Under the pieces are notes generated by a model. It searched no databases. It had not been told where the DNA came from and saw nothing but the letters and a program-made list of their open reading frames with translations. Shown piece after piece: positions 33,188 through 44,051 of a stretch of 64,000 nt of DNA (position 1 is the first letter of the stretch; every line of letters starts with the position of its first letter). Source of the DNA: Caprella mutica (lineage: Eukaryota > Arthropoda > Malacostraca > Amphipoda > Caprellidae); NCBI GenBank assembly GCA_947561585.1, contig CANNZV010001188.1, forward strand, positions 124,001 to 188,000. Reading direction: 5' to 3'. The position numbers and the translations under genes were made by a program.

Positions 33188-33629
33188 AATTGAATGTGCA
33201 TAGTATTTGAAATTGACTTACTATTGAAAAAAGTCTAAATTTGAAACAGCTTTGTTATATTTTGTTTTCTAACGTTAAACATTTCACAGTAAAAATAAAA
33301 AATTGAGATTACACCTTCGATTTATTGCAATTTCCATTCAAACCAACAAATTACAATTACATTCAAAACATATTCATATACAGATTAACTTTATATTAAA
33401 ATCCGTAATTAACTTTGGGCATGTAATATGCACACTATATTGAATAATTTCTGGCATATAATATGGATATTTCCAATATGCATTTTAGTTCAGCATATAT
33501 GCACATTGACGCATTCGCGTCAAAAATTATGCATATTTTATGCTGCATATTGTCACATCCCTACTTATAAGGATCACCTAAATCTGATGCTAGCTAATTC
33601 AATTTATATTTCAGTAACTAAGCTCTTAT

Positions 33630-34100
33630 CAGAATTAGGAGGTTTGACCTCTGCTTGGAATAAAAGGTCATATCGCTGACGTCAAATGGAAAGGAAATCG
33701 AAGAAGCAGTCAGAAAAGAAAATGGTTCAATGATCATTGAGCAATGTCACCTAATAGCTGTCGGTACAAATGCTTAGATATGCAGAAAAGCTACTCCGTG
33801 AATATGCAGTCATTTGCCAAGAAATATGTAGGAATAAGACACAAGCACCAGTATCTGCATTCACAGACGGAAGATAAAAATGAAAAGGTTATGAAAAATT
33901 AATCCTACATACCAGAAAAATCGAAAACTTCTTAGTTGAAGAGCATGACTCTAGCGCTATTCTCTAAAACTGCAACTAGTGTTAAAAGAAATGATAAGCA
34001 TGGTAAATCTAAAAGAAGATAATCCACATTACAATAGTTCAGAGTTCAAATACGCCACATCTTATCCTAATATTCACCACAAACAATTCAGGATTGAGCC
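33630..34100 (+). repeat. Dispersed repeat R, copy 2
   Basis: Matches 60238-60690 along most of its length, including TTGACCTCTGCTT, GAAGAAGCAGTCAGAAA and TAGTTGAAGAGCATGACTCT. Stops interrupt all frames. Whether it is a retrocopied cellular sequence or part of a transposon cannot be decided here. Confidence 0.65.
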
Positions 34101-34348
34101 CCTGAGGGAAAATATTCATTTATCACCTTCAAAAGTTTAATTATGGATGAAGGGTGAAAACAGATTTTCTAATGAATAAGATATAAACTTAGAAACTGAA
34201 ATTGCTTGACTGATTCAAAAGTATTGTAAATCTAAACTAATACAAACAATATAAAACTAAATAAATATTTACTATTGATATTGTGCATAGCCTCTTCTGC
34301 CTTAAGCCTAGGTCACACCGCTTTTATTGGGTGTTGATGGAGGAGTAC

Positions 34349-35046
34349 GGTCATGAGCCCCCTACCCCCCCCTCCCCGGACTTAAGCCCCCTTCCCCCCG
34401 GTCATGAGCCTCCTGGGACATAAGCCACCTCGGCAACAAGCCTCCCCCCCCCCCCTTCCCTTGTTTTTTAATCCTTATATCCTTATTTACCTAGTTAAAC
34501 AAATGAAGAGCTACTTTGATAGAAATAACTGAGAGTAGCTAATGTAGTTTGTTGTATCCGCTAGTTTGTTGTACTTCACACTTCATGATTTTTTAATTAC
34601 CTTGCAGAGTGGTTCGGGGGGCTGCACAACCCCCCCCCCCCCCCTCCCCTATATACATACATTTCATGTTAAATCAGTAATAAACTATAAAAGTGTCAGA
34701 CTACTGGGGTGTCTGACTATTGGGGCGTCTGATCAATTTGGCTCCGGACTAATGGGGCGTCGGACTAATGAATAGTAATGTTGTTTTCTCTAGGTATTTT
34801 AGGAATCCTTATTTACCTAGTTAAACAAATGAAGAGCTACTTAGATATGAATAACTGAGAGTCTCCCTTTCTAGGTAGCTACTCTCAGTATCTATATCTA
34901 GGTAGCTACTCTCAGTTATACCTATCTAAGTAGTTATTCATTTGCTTAACCAGGTAAATAAGGATTTAGAAACAGGGTGGGGGAGGGAGGGTGTATGGCT
35001 CATTACCGAGGGGGGGGGGGGGCTTAAGTCTGGTGTGCTTATGACC
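34349..35046. mobile_element. C-tract foldback element nested in the Harbinger-like element
   Basis: The ends GGTCATGAGC and (inverse) GGTCATAAGC are flanked by TAC on both sides. Both arms carry long C or G homopolymer runs and TTAAGCCCCC motifs, and mirrored GAGTAGCTA/TACTCTCAG and TTATTTACCTAGTTAAACAA segments lie toward the middle. A MITE core interrupts it at about 34541. Confidence 0.65.
34541..34778 (+). mobile_element. Partial copy of the GTCCGACGCC MITE
   Basis: From AATGTAGTTTGTTGTATCCG to GGACTAATGAATAGTAA it matches 63733-63942, including the terminal GGGGCGTCGGACTAATGAA. The left half is absent. Confidence 0.75.
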
Positions 35047-36262
35047 TACACCCGTTCCTTGAGCGGTGAAAAACTTCATCACCGCTCGTTACCGTTCACA
35101 GAAGTTGGTTCCCGTTAAAGCAACGTCATATGCGCTTGGCCACCGCTTATGTTCCTTACCGCTCCGACAGTTTTGAGGTATTCAAAATGTTGCAAGCGTT
35201 GAGGAGCGGTAGTTTTCCTCTCTGCAAAGTTCATCACCTCTATAACACCGCCCAGCCAAAGCTTAAGGCACAGTTAGACGCAAGTTTGTGGACGCTTTAT
35301 TCCGCTAGGCCAATGCAGAAATCCTGAACGGTGCTTCACCAGCTTTACCCGGGCGGTGATTAAACGTTGACAAGCTTTGACAAAGCGTTGTTATTTTTTT
35401 ACGAGTTTGTGTGTCGAAATTTTGTATCAAAATATAAAATACGGGTGGTGCCATAGCGGTGCACCGCTGAAGTTGTCGTTGACATAGAGTTGGCTTAACG
35501 GTAGGAAGTGGCAGCGAGCGTTGGTTTGGCAGTATGGAGCTATGCGACCTCCATACCAACATCAAATCAAACTTCATCACAGCAATGAATCACTGCTTCA
35601 TTTTCTGAGAACGTTTCAGAACACTCGTGTTCTTGATTCAAATGTTTTCAACTGCCTTATCAAAGTTTATGCAACATTTAATCACCGCCCAGGCAATGCT
35701 GGCGAAGCAGCGATGGTCCAGCATTTAAGATTTACGTATTTGCGTCTATAATGGTGCCAAAATTTGACTGAGTTTTGTTGCGGTGGGGCTACTGCTTCTC
35801 AACGCTCATAATATTTTGTGCAGTTCAAATCTTTCGGATCGTTAAGTGTGAACATAAGCGGTTGTGAAGCGTATACGGCGTTGCCTGAACGGGGGCCAAC
35901 TTCTGGTCAGCGTTAACAATTTTTTGTCCTCGCTTCAGGAACGTTCTAGCAAAGTCCCCCCGGTATATCAGGGCTTCAAATGATGAGACTCAACTATGGA
36001 TTTATATCAAAAATCTATCAGAATTTCTGATAAATTTCATCCACTCAGCTCCGTAATCAAAAGCAGTATACCGTTTTGCCAACTTAAAACCCCGCAGCCG
36101 AGCCAACGCCCACACTCATAGAATACCGCTCTATCAACGCTCGTGTTACCATGATCGGTTTTCCCTTGTGTACGCGGTAACGAGCGTTGTCGAAATTTCT
36201 TTTATTCTCCCTCCGTTCAAAGAACGATCCAACAAAGTTCTGACGGTGTGATCTAGGCTTTA

Positions 36263-36640
36263 GATATCTTTCTCTATACATCGAAACAAGCCTTACTTTA
36301 AATAAATGAGAAAATTAGCAATTTCTCTTGCTAAACCACATACTGGAATCATTTTGTTCCAGTCCTTCAGATTTTTTCTATTTGATTAAGATCATCAATT
36401 AGAGTTGTTAATCAGCCCCCATCGAAAGTCTCATGGAGGTTTCGACAGCTGCTACGCATGCTCTCCAATGAGGAGTGCAATATTATGCACCCAAGTAATA
36501 AAATATAAGATTCACAGAAAAATAACGAGAAAATGGGAAAGAAACAACTGTCGAGGCCCATGCCTCATCCATAATTAGTTTGGGTGACTAAATATCAACA
36601 CATGACCAACAAGATGACGTGCACTCGTACACACAGAGAA
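36263..36640. other. Spacer without recognised features
   Basis: No repeat family or gene recognised. A 29-codon open frame on the minus strand near 36570 is too short to support. Confidence 0.5.
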
Positions 36641-37270
36641 AGGATTAGTTGAATCAAATCATTTTTGATTTGTTTTGACTAAATTTTATGGTTTATCTGT
36701 GCGCCTACCTACGTGGTGAGTTGCAGGTACTATTTAAAATGAGTTACATTGACGTTGGTTAAAACAACACATATGTGAGTTGATTATTTTTAATTCTCGA
36801 TGGTCACAACAACTATCTGTGATAGTCAAAACTACTCGTGATGGTTGAACCAATTATATGTAATAGTTAAAACAACTACAGAACAAGGTTACATCAACTA
36901 CTTGTGTATGTTTCTCAAATCACTCCTATGTGTTATACCAACTGCTCGTGTAGGTTATACCAACTACTCGTGTAGGTTATATCAACTACTCGTGTAGGTT
37001 ATGCCAACTGCTTGTGTTGGTTATACCAACTACTCGTGCAGGTTATAACAACTATTCGTGTAGGTTACATCAACTACTCGTGCAGGTTATAACAACTATT
37101 CGTGTAGGTTACATCAACTACTCGTGTAGGTTACATCAACTACTCGTGTAGGTTATATCAATTACTCGTGTAGGTTATATCAACTACTCGTGTTGGTTAT
37201 ATCAACTACTCGTGTTGGTTATATCAACTACTCGTGTTGGTTATATCGACTACTATTAAACTAAGTAAAT
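36640..37270 (+). repeat. Minisatellite, 22-bp units, decaying at its left end
   Basis: From about 36930 to 37250 the unit is AACTACTCGTGTAGGTTATA plus TC (about 14 copies). To the left the spacing loosens and units diverge (CTCGTGATGGTT, TATGTAATAGTT). The left limit is marked by ACACAGAGAAAGG at about 36631. Confidence 0.85.
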
Positions 37271-37349
37271 GTATATCAGCTATTAGTGTAGGTTGAAATC
37301 TAGGTCTGGTTAGCAGTAGCCAGACTTTTTACATGACTTTTTCAGTAAG

Positions 37350-37449
37350 TATATTTATCAACTTCACCTAACTTGAAAAGGTAATAACACTCACTCTGGG
37401 ATACTGCAGCTTTATTGATCTCTCGAATAGAAGTGTAATCTATTCCTTA
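37350..37449 (-). repeat. Split direct repeat B2 of the DIRS-group element
   Basis: Near-identical to 39429-39521 (TATCAACTTCACCTAACTTG to TAATCTATTCCTTA on the plus strand). A 175-bp segment without a counterpart in B1 separates it from A2. Confidence 0.85.
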
Positions 37450-37624
37450 GTCTTTGGGAAGTACATGGGACTAAGGTGCAATTCTTTAGAACAAACATTT
37501 ATCAAATACTATATATATGGATTTATGATTGTACATAATTTTCTAATATTCATTTCCATAATTATTTTGAAAATTCTTTTACCAAAAACTGCTAATTCTT
37601 GAAATTCAAACCGAGATTATTTAA

Positions 37625-37700
37625 AAATAAAATAAGCTACCTAGTTAAGAGAGATCAGAAGCCAGAATGCGGAATACTACTCTGCCATCACGGTTATTAC
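37625..37700 (-). repeat. Part of split direct repeat A2 (left of hAT)
   Basis: Matches 43538-43612 (AATAAGCTACCTAGTTAAGA and onward). It continues at 39357 after the hAT insertion. Confidence 0.85.
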
Positions 37701-39356
37701 TAAGGCTCGGACATTGGGGCATTTATAAGTTAAATGCCACTAGCGCTCATAATGCTCCAAACGCTATAAACGCCCCAAAATGCTCAAAACGCCCCAAAAT
37801 GCTCCATATGTACTCTGGTTGACTTCTATTGCGCACCAAGATTGAGTAATGTCAAATAACTGTATCATTCTTACCGGGTGGACAACTGCACTTTTAAGTG
37901 TGTTTAATGGTTCATGATCGAACTAATTTCACATAGCTATCTGCCAGTGATTAATGAGATGATTAATGATTAATTTATGTAGCCTTTTTAATTTATACAT
38001 TTCTTTCCCCATCCTTCATATTACCAATAATTAGTTCGTATAAATATACTTAAACTAAAAATAGATTAAAATGCGAATTTGATATTGATAGAGAGATAGC
38101 TTCAGTGAAATACCAGGGTATGTGTTTGTGTGCTATTACCTAGGTACAGTCAAAGAAATTGTATCCGTAATTATTTTTTGATAGTTAACTAATTTCAAAT
38201 GTTGAAGATAAATCATATTACAGATAAAGCTCGTACAGCGGACGATCTTTTATCGTGCAAAAAATATCCGTTCTATAAGGACCATGTAGTTCTTACAATG
38301 ACAACTTTAAATTATATGGTTTAACAAATATATTCTATGTCTACCATTAATCTAGTCATGCATTGATTTAATTTGATTACATTCACTTAATGAGTTAATG
38401 TATTGTTGTTCAGTTTTTTTAATAATTTAATTTTGTTACCCTTTTTCTATACATTTTCTTTGATTAGAAAAGTTCTTTAAAAATTAAAAAGAGGTGTAAC
38501 TATTCTAATATTAACCCTAGATTTTCACGTAATTCATATCTATTTAGCTGCTAATATCTTTTTTTTTTTTTACATACCTTATTTTTTCGTACATTTGTTT
38601 GAGTAAGTAAATGCTGGGTTGAATGTTTTGCAAGGCGTAGTGAAGAAAACAGACTGAAATATTTCACGAATTGACTCCCTAAGATGTTTCCCGCTATGCT
38701 AGTGCCCCTGTTACTTCCAAAGAAGTAGAGATTATTCTTTTTATTGAAATATTTGGTCAGATAGACGATGAAGTGTCAAAAAAAATGTTAAGGAAGTAAT
38801 GGTTTTATCTTGTTAATAAACTTCAACAACATGTGATGCTAAAATTGTCTGTAACATTATAGACTCAATATAGATTCCAATTATTATATGTACTGTATAC
38901 GTTCATTTTGGTTTCAACATCTATTGTTCTTTTTCTTATGTTTTTTCAAGTATTGCACAATACTTTTTGAGCTTTACATATGTACATAATGATTTTTCAA
39001 AAGAATTATTTATGGATAAAAATTAAAGATAATTCTTGTGCATATTTCATCCATAAACTCTTCAAAACAAAACCTCGTTAAAATTCTTACTTTGATAAGT
39101 AACACGCTTTTTCTTCCGGTGCATGAAACTCTCCAAAAACTGCCTCAAATGCACCAATAACTGTCCCCAAATGCACTGATAAGTGCTTCAAATGCTCCGA
39201 TGAATGCTCAAAATGCCCCGATAAGTGCCCCAAATGCCCCGATAAGTGCCCCAAATGCTCTTTTCTATCGCTCCTACTGCACATTTATAGCGCTACAAGT
39301 GCTCGTTTTGACCGCTACTACTGCTCTTTTTTAAGTGCCCCAATGTCCTAGCTCTA
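37701..39356. mobile_element. Non-autonomous hAT element inside the DIRS repeat, 1656 bp
   Basis: Ends TAAGGCTCGGACATTGGGGC and (inverse) TAGAGCTAGGACATTGGGGC. It is flanked by GTTATTAC and CTTATTAC; the uninterrupted A1 repeat reads TTTATTAC, so this is an 8-bp duplication with one diverged base in each copy. Subterminal ATGCCCC/AAACGCC motifs are dense at both ends, with a 21-bp CCCCGATAAGTGCCCCAAATG array near 39200-39260. No transposase seen. Confidence 0.82.
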
Positions 39357-39521
39357 CTTATTACCTTTCCAAACTAGTTACGTTGATAAACCATTTATAT
39401 TCTTGATAACAATAACATAAATATATTTATCAACTTCACCTAACTTGAAAAGGTAATAACACACACTCTGGGATACTGCAGCTTTATTGATCTCTCGAAT
39501 AGAAGTGTAATCTATTCCTTA
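39357..39521 (-). repeat. Rest of repeat A2 followed by B1
   Basis: 39357-39428 completes A2 and matches 43607-43678; 39429-39521 is B1 and matches B2 at 37350. Direct A-B adjacency here supports the split-repeat structure. Confidence 0.85.
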
Positions 39522-39609
39522 ACCAGAAAAAAACAAAGTAAGGGCATGTAGTAATTTAATAGGTTATACTGCTAACAAAAACTAGATAGTAAACACAGTG
39601 ACACGAGTG

Positions 39610-40610
39610 TCAACTTAAATTTTTTGTAACTGTTAATGAATTCTCTAGAGACTCGTGAATATACTTGTCTTTAGATGCCTCAGATTTCCATCTTCCGTGT
39701 TTCTTCAGTACTCTGTCTGTTATTCCATTTGCGCCAGCCGTAGTAGCACCTCCTGAACGAAAACTGTGCAACCCGTATTCAGCATGATTCGGAACAATAT
39801 CCTTAAGAAAAAAATGGAGCTCTTCTCTCGCTTTGGAGTACGATATGGGATTATTAGCGCGGCTCAGTTGCCAATTGTTCCCTTTCTTAATAAGGTTTTG
39901 AATATGAAGTCACCATCAGATAATTCACTCTTCACAATACTTAAATATCTGCACAGCACCTGCATTTTGTCGTCCTCTTTGTTACCTGTAGATATTAGAA
40001 CTTCATCTCCTTTGCTGTATATGTCAGTTTTACTGTTAGGCAGCGAAATTTCGAGATGGTCTTTTTTGAAAGATAAATCTCTGAGTTTTATTCTGGAAGT
40101 TTCATTGAAACGGAAGAAGCCGTGAAATGCTACTGAGCACATACTTGCGAACCTGAGCTCTCTTAGTGAGGATTTAGTTTGACCAAATTTCGCAATAATA
40201 ATATTCATTAGGTTCTTATCAACTGGTTTCATGCTTTTCGCTCTCCGACCATTTTTCCTTCTGCCCCCTTCAAGAACTAGATTCGGGAGCGAGTGTATGG
40301 TAGGGTCAGCTGTCCCCCTTATCTTGTGCATCCACTTTATGCCGTAAAATGCATTATTTAGGGAAGAAACAGATTTCCCAGCGTTAACTAGATGCGTTAG
40401 GTAGAGCCCAAGTACTGCTCCTACCGTCCTACGTCGCTATTGTTGTTAGTGCTTACATTCGCTTCTCTCCATTTGTTCCACTTGTTGTATTCGCTTACGT
40501 AAGCTCGTACTGTACCAGGCTCTCTACTTTTTGTAACGAGTGCCTTTGATTCTTGAACCAATTCTTTGAATTCGGAGTTTCCGTTCGCTTGAAAGTCATT
40601 CACCCTGAAA
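39610..40610 (-). pseudogene. Tyrosine recombinase of the DIRS-group element
   Basis: The minus-strand frames hold an N-terminal core-binding part (40421-40603), the catalytic part (39864-40331) with GFFRFNE carrying the first Arg and SKTDIYSKG, and a C-terminal part (stop at 39610) with LHSFRSGGAT giving the H-x-x-R pair and HGRWKS followed by KYIHES with the nucleophilic Tyr. All four catalytic residues are therefore recognisable. Frame breaks near 40425 and 39890 disrupt it. In this family the recombinase integrates circular cDNA. It is the last gene before the B1-A2-B2 repeats. Confidence 0.88.
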
Positions 40611-40639
40611 CCATCGATCAGAAAGTCTTTTAGCTATGG

Positions 40640-41660
40640 GAATAAGGAAAATTGTGTTAACAAAAAAAGAAAGAAAGTTAAGTTATTAAACCAGAGGCGA
40701 GAACACTGGAAAACTATCAGTGTGATTCATTATTAATGATTACGAATTTAAAATCTTATTTTCAAAACTAGTACATTAGATTTAAATTTCCCATTGAACA
40801 CGGATTTGAAATTAGGGCTAGTAAAGAAATTTGTAGGATTTTTGTATTCTATATAATCAACAACAAACGACGCGAATTTCCCATAATCGTCGCACAAGAG
40901 TGGCCAAAAGTATGAACTTCTCCATTTTGGAACTATAAGGGTTCCCTTTGCCTTGCACTTTTTTAGTTAGCTTACAGTTCTTCCAATCAGATGCACTGGA
41001 GGAACTAACCAATTGTTCTCGTCGCTCCAATCAAAATTAAAGCAATCAGTTCCTAAGGAATTTTCACAATTATAGAGGGAGTAAAATTTAATGCATTTAG
41101 TGTTACAAGAATTAGCAAAGCGATCGATTGTATGCGGTCCCCAAACTTTATCGAAATAACTAAACACGTTATTAGACACCGACCATTCGTCGCTATTCCG
41201 GTTTCTACTTAAAGAATCTGCGATCTATATTTCGTTCTCGCTCGATCCATTCTGGAAACATTTCTATCCTAGATTCCCAACATAACTTGTTCATACTTAA
41301 GATAATTTCATGTAGTGTCAGAATCATACTACCGGTTTTAACTATTTTTACCGCGTTCAAGTTGTCGCAAAACCATTTAATCTTTGTGTCGTTCAATATG
41401 CATCTAAAGTTGTAAAGAATCAGGAAAAGTGCCCTTAACTCTTTATGAGTACTGCTCTCTGATGTCTGATTTGAAAACCATGGGGAAAAAGGAATCGGAT
41501 CCTGATAATTCCACAATATATCCACCTCCACCAATGTTGCTTGCATCTGTGTAAATAGTGAGAAAAGTTTGATTATTAGGCACGATTGAGCTGGAAATTG
41601 TATCTTTCGTGAATTCAGAACTCCAATTAAGCAATTCTTCCTGTGCACCTTCAGAAATTT
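40640..41660 (-). pseudogene. RNase H and following GPHTIDRFA module of the DIRS pol
   Basis: RNase H begins near 41550 (LTIYTDASNIGGGGYIVE, first catalytic Asp). It continues in another frame from about 41460 (HKELRALFL with the Glu, FCDNLNAVKI with the next Asp) to FPEWIERERN near 41230. After a further shift, 40967-41179 carries VWGPHTIDRFANSCN and WLVPPVHLIG, a conserved segment of DIRS/Ngaro pol proteins of unclear function. Two frame breaks and stops make it non-functional. 40640-40960 holds the weakly preserved junction to the recombinase, with no domain recognised. Confidence 0.8.
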
Positions 41661-41680
41661 TTAAATATCTATCCCAGTAT

Positions 41681-42960
41681 TCAGAATCTAATACACATTT
41701 GCAATCGTTTAGTCATAAGAAGAGTTTTAATGCAGTTTGCTTCTCTAGTAGCAATAATAGTTCCGGTTACCTTAGACAACCGCCTAGCAGTTACTGGTTT
41801 TTCTAGAGTTCGATTTATTAAATTCCTAGATCTTATAATTTTATCTTTAGGTAATTCGATATTCATAGTAGTGAGATTGATAGAGACGCCTAACCATTCT
41901 AATTGTTTATTTGGTTCCCAAATAGATTTCTTCTCATTAATAAAGAATCCTGCATTGTAAAGGTCGCTTTTAATTTGTTCCGTTTGAGAAATTAACAGAA
42001 GTTTACTGTGATTAACTATTATGCCGTCATCTAGGTACATAATGATTCTCATTCCTAGTTTTCGCCAATGACATATTAGTGGTCTAAGAACTTTAGTAAA
42101 TATACTACATGCTGACGACAGTCCAAATGGCAACACATTGAATATATAATATTTTGTTGTTTGGTCATCGTTTCTCCATGCAAAACCGAGATAAGTTCGG
42201 TGTTCTGAATATACATGTATATCTACGTGATGATACCCAGATTTAATATCAAACTTAGCCATATAGTAATCAGAATTTAAGTACTGTTTAAGGATATTCA
42301 GCCCTTCATATTTAACAGAAAATTTGAATATATGGTTATTTACATGACGTAAGTCCAATATCAATCTTTTCTTGCCCGTATGATTTACTGACACTGATAA
42401 GGGATTTATGACGCAGGGTTTCGAACTAGTTTCTGTAATGCAACCTGAAAGTAAGAGTTTCGAAATTTCTTTAACAAAATCCCTTTCGTTCAACGCACTT
42501 TTATTGTTTTTTAATTCCTTTATTCCGGGAGTTGTGAAAAAAGGTATCTTCTATCCATATTTTATCAAATCTAATATAAAGGTGTCTTTAGTAATTTTGG
42601 CCCAAAATCCTATACATAATCTTAAACACCCAGACACGAACACATTAACGTAACTCACCGAATTAGTACTGCAACTGCGCTTTGCATCGCCGGCTCTAGA
42701 GGCCAAATGCTCATAGCATTTCAGGTTACTAGCACTAGAGGCTTCAGAGCAGTGCTCGATTGAGGAAATAGGGTCCTCACCAGTATGATTTACGTGGGTC
42801 AATTCAGTTTCCTCGACGATAATTTCTACTAAATAATCATCGTCGAATGAAGAGGGCTGTCCGAAAACGCTTATATTAGGAAACTCTATATAATCTTCCA
42901 AACTAATATTAACATCTTCTAAATCCAGATTGATGCTAATTTGTTCTTTCGAACTTAAGA
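41681..42960 (-). pseudogene. Reverse transcriptase of the DIRS-group element
   Basis: The long frame 41681-42493 carries KKRLILDLRHVNNH, FDIKSGYHHV (catalytic Asp), LPFGLSSACS and YLDDG (second and third Asp, residues 153-156 of that frame), the reverse transcriptase signature of DIRS-type elements. The pol N-terminus lies upstream in the same frame to about 42960, overlapping the end of gag. It is separated by a TAG at 42551 just before KIPFFTTPG. That stop, with the downstream shifts, inactivates the protein. Confidence 0.88.
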
Positions 42961-43526
42961 TCCTTTGACTTAGGGCAGTTTGATCTCCAATGTCCACTAA
43001 CGCCGCAGCCGTAGCACTTGTCGTTGGTAGAAAAGATGCGGGTCTGTCGTTGACCTCGAAAAAACTGAGTACGAGGATTAGAAGAAGTGGAAGTTTCGTC
43101 GAGTTTCGCCTGTTTTGCCTTGTGAAACTCTTGTTTCTTCTTTCTTTTGGTTTGAGCAGCGTTTTCGGCCTTTCGTAGACGTTTTTCGTCTTCAGAGTCG
43201 CTAGCGAGGTCATCAGAAATGTATTCATTAACGGTAGCCCACCCGTAGTCTGATCTGTCTGCGATTCTAATGAGTTTGAACCTTTTATCAAGTTCTACCT
43301 TAGCTTCGTCGATTTTAGCAATAACGCCGTCGTAGTCTTCTCTGGTGGCTCTTTCTTTAGCAGTAGCGAGTATTGATGTCACCTTTTGAATGAAATTAGC
43401 TTGAATTTGATTGCCCTTCGATTTAAACTGAACGTTATTATCTGGAGCAGCTAGTGAGTGAGGGGCTAGAGAGCTGAATTTTTCGTCGAGATATTTTTTG
43501 AGGTTTTCAAGATCGGACGACATCAT
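42936..43526 (-). CDS. gag: gag-like protein of the DIRS-group element
   Basis: An intact frame of 196 residues starts 12 bp inside repeat A1. It has a charged, coiled-coil-prone N-terminal half, a KR/KK-rich stretch (115-142) and a C-terminal zinc knuckle CYGCGVSGHWRSNC (171-184, C-x2-C-x4-H-x4-C) for nucleic-acid binding. It overlaps the start of pol. It is the only uninterrupted frame of the element. Confidence 0.85.
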   Translation of the reverse strand: MMSSDLENLKKYLDEKFSSLAPHSLAAPDNNVQFKSKGNQIQANFIQKVTSILATAKERATREDYDGVIAKIDEAKVELDKRFKLIRIADRSDYGWATVNEYISDDLASDSEDEKRLRKAENAAQTKRKKKQEFHKAKQAKLDETSTSSNPRTQFFRGQRQTRIFSTNDKCYGCGVSGHWRSNCPKSKDLKFERTN

Positions 43527-43537
43527 GAACAGGGAGC

Positions 43538-43678
43538 AAATAAAATAAGCTACCTAGTTAAGAGAGATCAGAAGCCAGAATGCGGAATACTACTCTCCCA
43601 TCACGTTTATTACCTTTCCAAACTAGTTACGTTGATAAACCATTTATATTCTTGATAACAATAACATAAATATATTTA
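43538..43678 (-). repeat. Split direct repeat A1 of the DIRS-group element
   Basis: Outer end at TATATTTA 43678, where homology with A2 stops. Only 35 bp separate it from the copia LTR. Confidence 0.85.
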
Positions 43679-43713
43679 CTCTATTAAATCATAATCTCGA
43701 GTTTGGTCCCGGT

Positions 43714-44051
43714 AGTTGAAATTTTAGTTAAATGTATTACACACTCGTTATATGTTTAATATTAATTTCCTGTTAGACTAGCTCAGCTATATTAAATTAC
43801 CTATTGTTTCAATAACCATGTATTACTTTTAATGAGAAACGGACGTAAGGTCTAAAGTCGATCACACTTCCGTCGAGGGTTAAATACCACTGCTTGTAGT
43901 TTCTGAAGGCAGTCGGTTCTTTACATTACTCTGTGAGGGATGTGTTCCACTCATCTCTCAATAGACTTCTAATTGTATAACATATTTACTCTTTAAATAA
44001 ACTCTATGTCTTAACGTTGTTAACCCACTGTTATTTAACCTAATTCTAACA
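43714..44051 (+). repeat. Copia 5' LTR
   Basis: Starts AGTTGAAATT (the first base differs from the TGTTG of the 3' LTR) and ends TTCTAACA. It contains TTTAAATAAACTC, a plausible poly(A) signal, near its end. Confidence 0.93.

Larger units (their letters stand above)
30945..33563 (+). mobile_element. Ac-like hAT element with relict transposase
   Basis: TIRs TAGGGATGTGACA (30945) and its inverse (ending 33563) are flanked by 8-bp duplications CTTATAAT and CTTATAAG (7 of 8 match). Subterminal regions are rich in GCATAT motifs. The C-terminal dimerisation segment of a hAT transposase survives at 33011-33187, and an insertion at 31121-32647 interrupts the left part. Orientation is set by the transposase fragment. 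Confidence 0.8.
34305..36259. mobile_element. Harbinger-like TIR element, 1955 bp
   Basis: TIRs AGCCTAGGTCACACCG (34305) and the inverse of AGCCTAGATCACACCG (ending 36259) are flanked by TTA at 34302-34304 and 36260-36262. The interior from 35050 is relatively GC-rich with many ACCGCTC/GAGCGGT and AACGCT motifs in both orientations. Two further insertions are nested in its left third. No transposase seen. Confidence 0.75.
37350..43678 (-). mobile_element. DIRS/Ngaro-group tyrosine-recombinase retrotransposon
   Basis: Minus-strand order: repeat A1 (43538-43678), gag with a zinc knuckle, RT with YLDD, RNase H, a GPHTIDRFA module, tyrosine recombinase, then B1 (39429-39521), A2 (39357-39428 plus 37625-37700) and B2 (37350-37449). 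The A1...B1-A2...B2 arrangement is the split direct repeat of Ngaro/PAT-type elements, which integrate by recombinase and leave no TSD. I see no methyltransferase domain. A hAT element splits A2. At least five reading-frame breaks show it is inactive. Confidence 0.88.

Noticed and set aside
39610..40610. Phage integrase or other prokaryotic recombinase
   Set aside because: It is collinear with a YLDD reverse transcriptase, RNase H and split direct repeats, so it belongs to a DIRS/Ngaro-type element.
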